Positions 22,988 to 34,541 of a stretch of DNA of 64,000 nucleotides are shown here, in pieces. Below the pieces are notes generated by a model. The model saw only the letters and a list, made by a program, of their open reading frames with translations. It did no database searches and was not told the origin of the DNA. A program made the position numbers and the translations under genes. Position 1 is the first letter of the stretch, and every line of letters starts with the position of its first letter. Source of the stretch: Brachionus plicatilis (lineage: Eukaryota > Rotifera > Eurotatoria > Ploima > Brachionidae); contig QEOQ01000122.1 in the NCBI GenBank assembly GCA_010279815.1, forward strand, positions 1,129,264 through 1,193,263. The letters run 5' to 3'.

Positions 22988-25318
22988 CCCTGATCCGTCA
23001 ACAATCTTTTCTTAGCATTTCACAAAAGTAGACCTACTCGACTTTTTTGGCAAATATTTGACTTTGTGTAGTGGCTAAAGATCACTAAAGTCTAAAATAA
23101 ATAAAATTTAAAGACAGGTTTTTTAATTTGGTCTTTTGAAAATGGCCGCCAATGGTCCGACTATTTCAATATTCATCTTTGCATTTGCAAACGGAACCAA
23201 GTCGACTAAATTTAAGAATCTCTATGACCGAGTTTATTGATTTTAGATTTTTTGACTAGCTTCGGAATCAGCACAACTTGGCTTGATGACCACTTATTTG
23301 TTGAGAGTTGTTGCAAAATTAATTTTTATTTTTGTTTATTTGAACTAAAAACTTGGAGATTTTTTCTTTTTTAAATTAAAAAAAAAAAAAAAAAAATTTG
23401 AAAAAATTAATTTAGGCTAAATTTAGGTGAATGCAGTAATTGAATTGATGACAAACATTTTTTTCCATCTGATAAAACAAAATTTTTCTCAAATGCCCTC
23501 AAAATGTCACCATTAAAAACTGGTTCTTGGAGTAGTAGTCTTGCAAAAAACATAAATCTGAGACAGAATCTTACAGTGATTCAATGATCAAAAGATGAAA
23601 GCAATAGTTTAATTTTTCTTTACGTTAAACTAGTTTAACGTTTCCCTTCAGTGCGGAAATGGAAAATAAAATTTATATGTACAATTTAATTTATTAAAAT
23701 AAAATTTTTAGTCGTTTAAATTCAAAGTCAATAAAATTAAAATCTATTTTTAATTTTGACTTTCTGCTTTGAAAATTAAGGTTAGTCACAATTCACTTGA
23801 CTTATAATAGTTTATTTCCAAGTCTGAATTCCAATATTTTAAATAAGATCTATTATAAAAATTCGAGTATTCAATTTATTTTAATTATGAATGTTTATTC
23901 AAGATTTTTTATAAAATCAAGTGCCTTAAAATACCAAAAATTTTACCAAATATTAGAAAAAACTAAGCAAACTATGAAAATGTACTGCGTCATTCAGCAA
24001 TTAAATCTGATGATTTTAGCAGTTGAAAACTGAACAATTTTGAATTTTTTAAATTAAAATTAAACTTGATACCTTTTAATAAATTTCTTATTTTATTTTT
24101 TATAAATCAATTTTTTCTTAATTAATAACCAATACTTGTTCATTGTTTGTAATTGTTCTTTTTATTTATTTAGTTTTAGATTTCAAAAAAGAAAATTTCG
24201 ACTTTATTTTGGTTTTCGGTCTGGTTTTGTGATTAGATAAATTTCTAATTTTTTTTAATTTTTTTATTTATTGGCATTCTCAAATTTTAAAATTATTGTA
24301 AAATTTAAATGAAGTTTCAAATTTTTCCAAAAAATTCATAGTCTAATTTTATTTTGAGTCAAAATTTAAAAATTATATCTTTCATTAATTTCTTCATCAT
24401 TCGAATGCTTTGAGATATTTTAGATATTTAGTCTTTTAATTATTCAGCATACTTCAGTTTAAAATTATAATAAACAAACGCATATATCTTACCTAAAAAA
24501 TCTTAAAGACTGATTAATTTTTTCTTCTTACTAATTTTTAAACGAGTATCTTTTGAGATACATGGGGGTCAGATGCTTTAATAAAAAAATTAATTTAAAT
24601 TAATTTATCTTAATTTTTTTTTGTTTAAAAAACAATTAATTTAAATTGCTTTCTTATTAATTAAAACATATTCTAAAATAATAAAATTATTTTTTGTTGT
24701 TTGATGATTTAAAAATAATAGCTAAGGGAGAAGTTTGGTTCTTACTGATATATTTTGGGGGTTAAACTTTTCCTGGATTGTTGAAATTCTGGTTCTCAAA
24801 GGGAAGTATTTAGTTGTTTTTAAAATTCTGTTTTTTTATTTTAGATGTGGATAATATGTTGAGCAAGGAGTCAAGATGTCAAGATTTTTAAAATGTAATA
24901 TTCCTATCTTGAAAACTAGAACGTCTGGTAATAAAATACTGGGTCTATAAAATGTTAAAAATGTATTCTAATGTTAAAAATGATATCGGAATTTTCACGA
25001 AAAATTTTAGTCAGTAGGATTAAAATTGACAATTTTTATTTTTTTAATCAAAAATTTAATAATGTTCGAAAAAAAATGATGTTCTCATTGGAAAAGAGTG
25101 GGTTTTGTTAACTTTCTTAAAAAAACATTCCTTTAAAAATTGCACAACATATAAACTTGAATAATAGAATTTTTTGTTCAGTTTAAAAAGCGAATTTGGA
25201 TTTTAAATTTTTATTTAAATTTTGGATCTTTTATAGGGTTGTTAACATAATTAAATGTTAAAAATTATAATTTTTCTTCACAAAATTAAATTCATTAATC
25301 TCAATATTTTTCACTCAC
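22988..25318. other. Intergenic DNA after the membrane-protein gene
   Basis: The first 350 bases are less AT-rich and probably contain the 3' untranslated region. The rest is AT-rich with no gene recognised. Confidence 0.4.
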
Positions 25319-25670
25319 GATTATTTATTTATTTATTTGTTTTCCGTACCGAGCTAAAGCTCCTTCAGAATAAGTTAAAAAATAAAATAAAAATAAAATT
25401 AAAGTAAATAAAATGAGATAAAAAAAAGAATCAAAATAAAGTAAATAAGCTAAAAAAATGAAAGTTGAAAAGACATAAATTGGAAAAGATTGTTACATGT
25501 GTCACATGTTTAAATAGTTCAAGTTTCAGGAAAAAAAGAAGAAATAGTAAGGTGGCAATTACACAATGGAGTTGGGTATTCAATATATCTTGATTCAAAA
25601 CCTTCTTTGTATTCCTTCACCAGTCTTACAACCAATGGAATAGAATGACTCAGTCCTTTCCCAACATATC
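25319..25670 (-). pseudogene. 3' end of a dispersed retroelement-like repeat
   Basis: Read on the minus strand, 25670-25519 is an open stretch of about 50 codons (RYVGKGLSHSIPLVVRLVKE ... SSFFPET) ending in TGA. A less conserved tail follows, with CTGAAGGAGCTTTAGCTCGG and an (AAAT)n run at 25319-25335. That layout resembles the 3' end of a non-LTR retrotransposon. Similar tails occur near 9650, 28640, 40800 and 42860. The protein family is not recognised. Confidence 0.5.
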
Positions 25671-26096
25671 TCTATTATTTAAATTAACTTAACTAAATTA
25701 AGTCATCACTAAAATAAAAGATTGGAATATTCATTTAAATTGAAAAATTATAAATAAATAAGAACGTTCAGGAAAAAAGAAATCACACACTTGTGAAAAA
25801 TTTGAAAATGATGTCTTCAAACTAATCAATTTTTATTTATGAATTAGTCTTCTTAAAAGAAAGTTAAAATGTAGAAATTTACTTAAAAAGATTTTAAATG
25901 ATTGATTTAAAAAAAAAAAAAAAGAATATTATTTTATTTATTTACTAAATTAACGGAGCACTGTGTAAACCAACGGTCATGTTGAAAGTTAATTTCTCAA
26001 TTTAAAAAACTTAAATTTTAAATAGTTTTAAGGCCGAAAATTGATCTGAAAATCTAATGAAAAATTATTGTTTTTGCGAATTTAAGTTCTAATGTA

Positions 26097-27062
26097 ATTG
26101 CTCGATTTTAGTGACATGTCACTATGCATCGTACACTGGTTTTCATTTTGACCTTTTTCGACTATAGGGATATGTCTAATTAGTCAAAAAAGGCCTAAAA
26201 TGACGATTTTTACAAAATTTAGTGTCTAAGTTAGCGACATGTCACAATAGTCAAAAAAAAGGCATGAAAATGATTTTGTAAGTAATAATTTATTATTGGC
26301 TTTTGTCTGGATGACGAGAAAATGATTACAATTAAGAAAATTTTTTTTTATATTTAACGAATTTTACGCAAGAATATAAAATCAGAAATTTAACTTTTTA
26401 AATAAAAATTGATTGTATAAAGATCTTTTAATATTTTAATGTTATTTACAGTTTGCACAATAAAATGAATAATTTTGTTTAAAACTTTTTGGCTAACAAT
26501 TTCCACAAATCCAATTTTTGCACTTTTCCCATGAAAAACAAGCATCTTTTTCGGAACTAGATTTAAAAAGAGCTTTACATTTAAAAATTTTTTTGAGTCC
26601 AGTGCTTTTTTTAAAACATTCAACTTTGATGGAGCTGGTGATCTGGAAAAAACATTCGACCTGGAATTTGGCAAGCAGAACACTGCTTTTAGTCTTTTAG
26701 TAAAAAATATAAGTTAAAAGCTTAATTCATTAATTGATTAAATGATTTAAGTTTCTCATGTATTGAATATTAAAAGGATTGATTATTATCCAAATATAAT
26801 AATTTATGTAGTTATATATATAAAAAAACTTAATCATAATTTACAATTTTTAACGATACGTAAAATTTGTTTGACTATAGTGACATGTGACTTACTTAGA
26901 CACTAAATTTTGTAAAAATCGTCATTTTAGACCTTTTTCGACTAATTCGACATATCCCCAAAGTCTAAAAAGGTCAAAATGAAAACAATTGTTCGATGAA
27001 TAATAACATGTCACTATAGCCGAATACCCAACTATAGTGACATGTCACTAAAATCGAGCAAT
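26097..27062. mobile_element. DNA transposon with about 190-bp terminal inverted repeats
   Basis: Both ends start ATTGCTCGATTTTAGTGACA on opposite strands and match for about 170-190 bases (26097-26275 and 26870-27062). TA flanks each end. Motifs like GTGACATGTCAC recur within the arms. The interior, on the minus strand, has a cysteine-containing stretch (CFSWEKCKNWICGNC) with nearby stops; its identity is unknown. The right end stops only 17 bases from the inverted-duplication boundary. Confidence 0.75.
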
Positions 27063-27274
27063 TACGTTATATTATTAATATTAGCTTTGAAAAATTTGAA
27101 AAAAAATTATTTTTGAATAATTTTTATAGAATTTTAAAAAATTATAAAAACGACTCTGTAAATTAATAAAATTTTATTTAAGTAAAAAAATTTAAGAAAT
27201 AATAATTTTCGGGTAAAAAATGAATAAATAATTAATTTTTTACAATTATAAACAAGGAAAAAAAAGTTGATAAT

Positions 27275-27997
27275 TTAAAAAAGAGTGTCCAATTTAGAAG
27301 AACTTGAGTTGCGACTTGATGAAGTACTTGAACATTCACCAGCTGAATCTATCAAGTGCATCAAAGATTGGTTCATGTAATTGTTATGCGGCTTTTTGTG
27401 ATAATGTCTCAATTTGTTATAAACTGATTGAAATAAATTTTGATTACATTTTGAATTTTTTTCTTGTACAATTATTCTGTCAAGTGAGTCCAATTTTTGA
27501 ATTTGATCATTTAACACTATCTCATTTTGAAATATCTTTTCTAAGAACATATTTTTTGCTTCATCTAAATTGTCCATCAATTGTTCATTTAACTTGTGCA
27601 CAACAGTTTCTTTTGGTCTTGAGTCAAAACTTTCCTTTTGCAATTTTAATTTGGCAAAACATTTCTTGGCATTCAAAGTTTGTTTTGGTCTCGTTAATTG
27701 ATCTCTTTTTCGAATGATAAAATAAACACCGGACTTCAATTCGATTTGATTTGAAATCAGATTCAAAATGTTCTCATCTTTGCCAATCAATCTCTCAACA
27801 CCAAAAGCATTTTCATACAAACGATAAGTCTTCTTAAGTTCGTTTATTCTGGTATTTTTTGAAAACAACTTTTTGACAACTATTTCAATTAGATCACTGT
27901 CGTTTAGATAGAAATTGTTCAATGTGTATCCATAATTAATTTGAAGCTTCTTGCTTCCCATTTTTACCGGAATGCAAACTTTGTTTATTTGGCTCAT
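27275..27997 (-). CDS. RA-domain protein, N-terminal RASSF-like (left copy)
   Basis: The 240-residue single-exon product starts MSQINKVCIPVKMGSKKLQI. Residues about 6-95 fit a ubiquitin-fold Ras-association domain of the RASSF7-10 type. The region YRLYENAFGVERLIGKDENI aligns with the vertebrate pattern of Tyr/Leu, Glu, a VERxL-like core and DEN/HEN, and it closes YFIIRKR like VQLILRR. The second half is predicted helical with Lys/Glu/Gln-rich sequence (possible coiled coil) and a Ser-rich tail. Assignment rests on pattern recognition only. A TATA box lies 65 bases upstream and a small divergent ORF starts 145 bases upstream. It differs from the right copy at three residues (Gln/Lys, Thr/Ala, Val/Met). 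Confidence 0.7.
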   Translation of the reverse strand: MSQINKVCIPVKMGSKKLQINYGYTLNNFYLNDSDLIEIVVKKLFSKNTRINELKKTYRLYENAFGVERLIGKDENILNLISNQIELKSGVYFIIRKRDQLTRPKQTLNAKKCFAKLKLQKESFDSRPKETVVHKLNEQLMDNLDEAKNMFLEKIFQNEIVLNDQIQKLDSLDRIIVQEKNSKCNQNLFQSVYNKLRHYHKKPHNNYMNQSLMHLIDSAGECSSTSSSRNSSSSKLDTLF

Positions 27998-28062
27998 TTT
28001 TTATTTAACTTTTGATTTTTCTTGTCTGTTAGAGAATACTGCTGTAGACAAAATGTAGAGTA

Positions 28063-28068
28063 TTTATA
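28063..28068 (-). promoter_or_regulatory. TATA box of the left RA-domain gene
   Basis: TATAAA on the minus strand inside AAGTATAAATACTCTACA, kept identically in the right arm. Confidence 0.65.
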
Positions 28069-28142
28069 CTTTTTTGGTGACTGAGTCTAACGTGAGTTCT
28101 AAAAAGATTAAATTCTATTAATTAGCTAATTGATTGATTAGA

Positions 28143-28268
28143 ATGATAAATAAAGAGGAAATTGCAAGTAAATATGAAGAGAAGGTGATTTATTTTCTAG
28201 CAAAAAATAAACAAATATATCGTGAGTTTGGTGATAGATTAAACAAAATCAAGTGTGAGTCAATCTGA
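28143..28268 (+). CDS. Conserved 41-residue divergent small ORF (left copy)
   Basis: The product starts MINKEEIASKYEEKVIYFLA and ends GDRLNKIKCESI. It is charged and probably helical, and has no recognised family. It points away from the RA-domain gene with 145 bases between the two ATGs. The right arm keeps the whole frame with one change (Tyr to Asn). It could be a real microprotein or simply copied along with the young duplication. Confidence 0.4.
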   Translation: MINKEEIASKYEEKVIYFLAKNKQIYREFGDRLNKIKCESI

Positions 28269-29083
28269 ATGAGAGACAAGAATGACTTTTTGAATTCAAT
28301 TTAGAATAACTTAGAAGTAAAATCAAATTAGGAAATGATCTATAATAAAGACCATCTTTAATTAAAAGTTAAATTAATTATTTTGTTGTCTCCAAAAAAT
28401 TACATTACCGTTCCCATAACAGAAAATAATTGAGAGCGAAAATTTTGGCGCTTTTGTTCTGATTTAAATGACCAAATATTAAGAAAGTTGGACAAAAACT
28501 TCTTTTGATGTCTCTTCTTTTTTCCCTCAAGCTTTAACTATCTAAAAATGTTTCAAAGTATCTTTTTTTTAAATTCTCTTTATTATATTTAAACTTTTTA
28601 GCTTTATTTTATATTTTTGTTTGAATGATCTTTATATCGGCACAGAAAACGAACAAAAAAATTGATTTCAGCCAAGTATTTTTCAATATGAATTCAGACT
28701 CAGTACTGTTTAAGATTTTAGACTTATTTTTTGCCTAAGCCACACTCTATCCTATATTTTCTTCTTGTAATTTTGATACTAAACCGATAAAATTAAATAA
28801 ATAAAATTTAAAAAAATTCAAATTAAAGAGAATTTTTTATTTTAAAAAAAAAATTTTAAATATTTTTTTTTTTGATTTTTGAATAAATTTTAAACATAAA
28901 TTTTTAAAAGATTTGATAAAGTGAGTTTTTTTTTTTAAGGTGTTAAAAGTTTTTTGATAAGTGTTTCAAAATGACTTCCTTTTTTTAAGTAAGATTTAGC
29001 TTTTTTCCCATAAAATTTTAAATTATTGCATAAAGATGTAAGTAGTTAATAAAATGAGGCTAAAATCTACAAAAAACTTGAAT

Positions 29084-30222
29084 AAAAAAAAAAAATAAAA
29101 TTTAAAAAAATTCAAATTAAAGTGAATTTTTTAATTAAATTTTTAATTGTTTTTTTTTTTTTTGATTTTTGAAAAAAATTTTAGAAAATATATCGACAAA
29201 AACTTCATTTTAATTTCAGCCAAGTACTCTCAAAATTTATTTTTCAATATTTAGAAAATATTTTGTTTTTCTTAAATCAAACTTTTCCCATTTTTATTTC
29301 TCTATAATACTTTTTTTAATATTTAATCCAAAAAAAATAAAAAATTTCCAATAAAAATAAAATTTTGAACTAATTGAACAAAAAATTAATTTTCTTTTTT
29401 TTACTAAAACAGTTTTTTTTAAATATGTAAAATATTACTTTTAAAATATTAAACTTACTTTTTAATTAAAATTTTTAAATTAATATTTATTTATTGATTT
29501 AAAAAAACCGTTAAGTGATGAAAGATAAAAAAAATATAAAATTCTTTTATAGAAGATTTGAGTAAATTTTGGTATCAAGAAAAATAATTCAAAAATGTTT
29601 CTGTTCACATATAGTCAAATTATTTCACTTATTTTTTAAATAAATATTTTTAAAAAATCATGTTCAAATATAAGTCTTTATTTACTTGATATTGGAAATA
29701 GCTGTTATTTGTTGCTTCTTGTTTAGTAAGGGTTCATAAATTTATATAAAATAATATATTATTAAATGAATGCCCGTAGTCCTTCCATAACTATTATTTT
29801 AATAATCAAATAAATATATTTTAATTTAGAAATTAGAAAACAAACACCAGAGCTTGGAATTTAATACAAAATCATAAGTCTTTTTCCTTTGTTTATGGTA
29901 AGGAAAAATGAAATAAAAACAAGTCGTTTGATTGTAAGTTTTATTGGAATCCGAAGTTATAACATTCTTATTTATTAGTTAAAGCAAAAACTAAGTGGTT
30001 TATATAGTAGCTTGAACGTGAGTTTCAGTTGCAGTTAATTCAAGATTAAATAATGAGTATAGACAAGACTAGGGTTTAACAATAAAATCAGAAATTTAAT
30101 AAAAATTGACATGGGTTTCGTTATTATCTGAGCATCCTAGCATTTAAACTCGTGCAGCTTGAATTTAAATTTAAAATTTTTTATTTAAAAAAAAAGTAAG
30201 AGAAAGATGTTTGAACTAAAAA
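29084..30222. other. AT-rich intergenic DNA
   Basis: Begins with a partial repeat of the arm sequence; nothing else recognised. The DUF229 3' untranslated region is at the far end. Confidence 0.4.
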
Positions 30223-33200
30223 TTATGAATAACAGTAACAAAACTTTCTTAAGTCAAGAAGTAAACCTGGATTCGATCCGAACTTTGCCACACACTTAGG
30301 TTGTTCTCCATATGAGTCAATACGACTAATGTCCATCTTTGACTTTATACTGAACAAGTCAGATGAAAATTCAAAACTATCATGTTTATTTTCATAGACA
30401 ATGGTTTCATAGATACCATTATTAGGCGCAGTGATGAATGACACTCGGTACAGGCTACCACTTGATTTTGAAAATTTTTCTGCTGATATTGTATCCTTTA
30501 GGCTTAGCTCTCGGCACAAATTTCTATTCCCACTTGTTATTTTATTTATTGATTCAATTGCAAACCTGATTGATTTTGAAATAATTTCCGAATTAAAATC
30601 TTGAAATTTCCAATCTTTGACACACGAACAAAAGTGTTCCGCTATTCCAATATCTTCACACGATCTAAATTTTGATATACTATCAAAAAGGCTGATCGAC
30701 CTTTTTCGGTCATCTTTTCTATCTCTTTCCAGACAAGTTACGTCCCGTACTGTGGCGTAGATGTCAAATGGAGAAGTAAGCTTATTTAAATTATTTTTAA
30801 AATTTTCTAGTTTATCCTGATTGTTTTTCATAAATTTGTCTGGCAAGTAGACAGAAAAAAAAGGCAGTCTTTCTTCGAGATATCTTTGAGAAGAACGTTT
30901 TTTGTTAAACCGGGATCCGTGATCTGAATACAAAAACAAAATTGTGCTATCAAAAAGATTTTCATTAATTCCAGCATTTAGAAAATAAAGTATATCATCA
31001 TCGAGCCAATGTAAATGATCATTAGAATCATGAGAATTTTCAACATAGTGCATCAATGCTATGTTAGATTGCTTTTTTTGATACAAACGTTTAAAATCTA
31101 ATAAAAGATCGACAAGAATTTTATGTCGCTTTGTGTCACCATTACAGTAATCGTTTTTCCGAGCTTTCCAAACTTTTTGTTTTAATCTCAATTGATAATG
31201 TTTGGGATAATGCTTAGTTGCATGATCTTTGAAACCTCTCATTCGATATGTGAACGCTCCAACATGTGGCCAATCGTCCAAATAAATTGATGTAAAATCA
31301 AAAAAAAAAGTTTAATTTTAATTGAACTTAAATCAAATAAAATCAAATACGAAATTCTTAGTTTTAAAATTTTTATTTATGAAGTTTTTTTTAATTTAAA
31401 AATTTTAAATTTTAAGAATAATAAAATAAAATAATTTATTAAAACAACTTCTCGACTCTTTTTTTGGGGTATTTTAAGAATTTTTATTATTTTTAAATCT
31501 GATATAACTTGAAAAGTAATGATAATGGTGCATGGTTTCACCATTAGTTCGGCGATCAGAGATCTATTCTAATCCCTCATTATATTAAAATTGCTTCCTT
31601 AATGTCAGAAATAAGCTTCTGATTAAATAATTAATATATAGTTAGAAAAAATAATATAGTTTTTTTATATTTTTTTATTATATATATTTATATTAGCTCA
31701 GTACAGATAAAAAAATAAAAAAAAATGTGCAGTTAATAAATAAAGCCTTTATTTGGATCTTAAATGCTTAGAAAACAGAATAAAGAGAATAAATAAATAA
31801 TAAATAAAATTCTAAGAGACAAAAACGGGTTTTGAAAAAAAGAAAAAAAAATCGAAAATTTTGTACCATTTTTTTTTTTTAAAAAGATGATGACAAAATC
31901 TTTCATTTTTTTACATACTTTCGAGTAAAATTGCACATATGCATTTATTGAAAAAATAAATAAAATTCAAATTCAAATAAAATAAATAAACTTTATAATT
32001 TAAGTATTAGTATAGTTTGATTTCTTGTGAATTCTTATATCAAATAAACAGAATAAATTTTTGTAGCCATATATATTTATTGAAGAATAAATTCCAAAAA
32101 GCGCTATCGCAAATCTTTAGTAAAGGATATTAAAAAGTATCTTTATTTTAATAGAATCAGATCCGAAAAGAATTCGAAGTTTCTGGGTTTGTTTTTTGTG
32201 ACTCTCTATTTTGGTCTACGTTTTCATTAATACCTGAAAATACAATAAATTTAAACAAAGCCATCGAGGCAAACATTAGAGAGCTTCTAGCAAACTATGT
32301 AAAATATTTCCTTAGTTATTTCGAAACATGATTTGTCGGTTTATTTGTTTAAAAAAGCCATTTTTTTGTTTATTTAATTTTGTTTTGTATTAATTAAATT
32401 TGAAAAAATAAAAATGTACCTGTTTTACTAGATGATTTTTTTGAACCAAGTTAAAGGTTTTGGCTTTGAATTTGAGAATTTTTGAGTAATTAGATCAAAT
32501 ATAAAACAATGACAAATTTATATATTAAAATTATTTAAACTGTTGTAAAATTCATTAAAAGCAGAAAAAAAAATGTTCCCTTTTTTGAAAAATTTAAATA
32601 AAAGAAAAATCCCATAAATAATTGCAACACACGGTGAAAAAATTTATGAAATTCTTAAAAAAATTAAAGATATTTATTTTGAAACATTAAAATTTGTTTA
32701 CTAAAAATATTAGTTTGCTTATTTTAGATAACTTGAATTTTCTTAAATTTTAAAGAATTTGTTTTTAAAACAAAAAAAAAATTTTATGCTAATATTTAGG
32801 ACTTTGGAAGAATATTAATGAAATCATAAAAAAAATGGTCATATCCCTAAAACTGAGTGAAATGTAATAAGCTTATTCAAGAGATTCGATAATTTAATTT
32901 TTTTTTAAAATTAGAAAAATTTACTTTTTTTATGCAAATCCTTCCAAATAAACGGATAAATCTCATCAACATATTTTCCATTCGGATCATTTTTCAGACC
33001 ACTCGGAAGTTCTTCTTCAGTTTGTCCCGTAAAAATTGGAATCAACGCTTGAAGAAATTTATTAAAATTTTAATTATTTTCTTGTTAATAGGTAAAAAAC
33101 CAGCAGGTGTTCCGTCTCCGACAATGTTATACCCGTTCAAGACAAAAAAATTCTGGCTTTTGTTAATAAAATCAAATGTCTTTTTGAGTCGATTTACGAA

Positions 33201-33809
33201 AGAAACCCTTGAAACAGAATCATAGCTTATTAAAATAACATCATATGGGGTACAGCCATGTTCATTCACCATATTTTCTGTCTCACTTTTTTTTCCTATT
33301 TCTGTATCTACCACTTGAACATACAAATTTTCAAACTTTACAGATGAATTATCTATTTTTCTAAATCCATTACATTCGACTTCTAAAACATCATCTAAAA
33401 TTGTATCTCCTTCTAACAAATCTCTAAAATGTCCAAGTTGAACACGAAAATCATCGACTCTAATTACTTTTCTGTATTTACATCTAATAGATTCGATGGT
33501 TAATGAAATGTTTTTGCTCAAATTCCAGACATGGCTGATTCGATCAAAAAAGCCCCAGTTTTGTTTTACCAAACATTCGGGGCTAGGCTCTAAGCTTTTT
33601 AAGCCAATTTCATAGTTCAATTCAGCCAGAACACACATATCTTCGTTTTGGAAATCATTTGAAATTTTTGTACCAAAATTTAAAAACGACAATACTGTCA
33701 AAAGACCTATCGCAGCTGAAGATTAAATTTTGTTAAAATTTTATAAATTAAAAAAATTTGCCATAAATGTACCTATTAATTTTTTAGCCCTAACTAATCG
33801 TTTAATCAT
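30223..33809 (-). CDS. DUF229 alkaline-phosphatase-like protein
   Basis: Member of the DUF229 group of the alkaline phosphatase/sulfatase fold, common in invertebrates; the substrate is unknown. Minus-strand exons: 33809-33773, 33715-33101, 33047-32925 and about 31301-30223, making about 617 residues. The first two exons create an N-terminal anchor (MIKRLVRAKKL then AAIGLLTVLSFLNF), so it is probably a type II membrane or secreted protein. Family motifs are CTPYDVILISYDSVSR, NIVGDGTPA joined to LIPIFTGQTEEELP, YPFIWKDL, YLDDWPHVGAFTYR, FLYSDHGSRF and LEERLPFFSVYLP. The first three junctions are normal. The acceptor of the last, 1.6-kb intron is odd: the best join needs TT rather than AG at 31302-31303. 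This may be a sequence error, a non-canonical site or loss of function. It lies between the inverted arms. Confidence 0.85.
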
Positions 33810-34541
33810 GTTTCTTTTCTAGAAAAAAAAAACTTCTAAATTTAATTTTTTATTTGAGCAAACTCATTGAGAAATAATTTTTTGCCAACTGTGTATATCA
33901 AATTTTTGAACTTAGCGTGTAGTGGCTAAGATTGTAATTACGGATTAATTAAATGTAGTTGGCAAATTGAACCATATGAAAATATTTAAGAATGGTTTAT
34001 TTATTTTATGGGAGTATTCTTGATCAAACTATTAAAGTTGTTGGCTTTATATGAGCTAAAAAAAGAAAATATGATGCCATTATCTTTTTGAAAGTTTTTT
34101 TTTACTATAAACAAATCACCATTTAAAGATGAATATGCTTCTCAAAAAGTTCAACACAAATTTTTCATCAGATATTTTACGAGTCTGAAAATCAATTCCA
34201 TAAATAATTATGTCACTTCTAAATTTGGTATGCTAATGAATATCTTTTCAATGAGAAAAAAAAAAAAAAAACCTAAAATATCTTTCACACAAAATTTATG
34301 TCAAAAAATCAATTTAATTTTTTTCCTTTTTTCTCCTCTAAATTTAAATAAAAAATACCAAATATTGATTTTAAACAACTAATCGCTGTACATCTATTGA
34401 AAATTGATATTTTCTCCTTTTTTTCAAATTGCATAAAATAGTATGTTAACAGCATGATATTAAAAAAAAAAATAATTTTAAAATATTTATTTAAAAAACT
34501 AAATTTTAATCATATCAAAATATTTAAAAAGAAAAATTAAC
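33810..34541. other. Intergenic DNA between DUF229 and the MULE element
   Basis: Contains TTTTTCTAG on the minus strand 12 bases before the DUF229 ATG, a possible 5' splice acceptor. AAAAATTAAC at 34532-34541 is the left target duplication of the MULE. Nothing else was recognised. Confidence 0.4.

Larger units (their letters stand above)
27080..29083. repeat. Left arm of a 2.0-kb inverted duplication
   Basis: The reverse complement of this stretch matches 40363-42391 nearly end to end. It contains the RA-domain gene, its promoter, a divergent 41-aa ORF and downstream AT-rich DNA. The RA-domain coding part differs at 6 of about 720 positions by eye; flanking homopolymers vary more. No target duplication was seen at the outer ends, so a segmental duplication is more likely than a transposon. 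A partial second copy of 28797-28890 lies just inside at about 29095-29185. Confidence 0.92.

Noticed and set aside
26390..26683. 97-codon frame inside the 26.1-27.1 kb element
   Set aside because: No family resemblance, and the more suggestive cysteine-containing stretch is in another frame and broken by stops.
27304..27717. 137-codon frame opposite the RA-domain gene, also at 41754-42167
   Set aside because: It is antisense to a better-supported gene. It is preserved in both arms only because the arms are near-identical.
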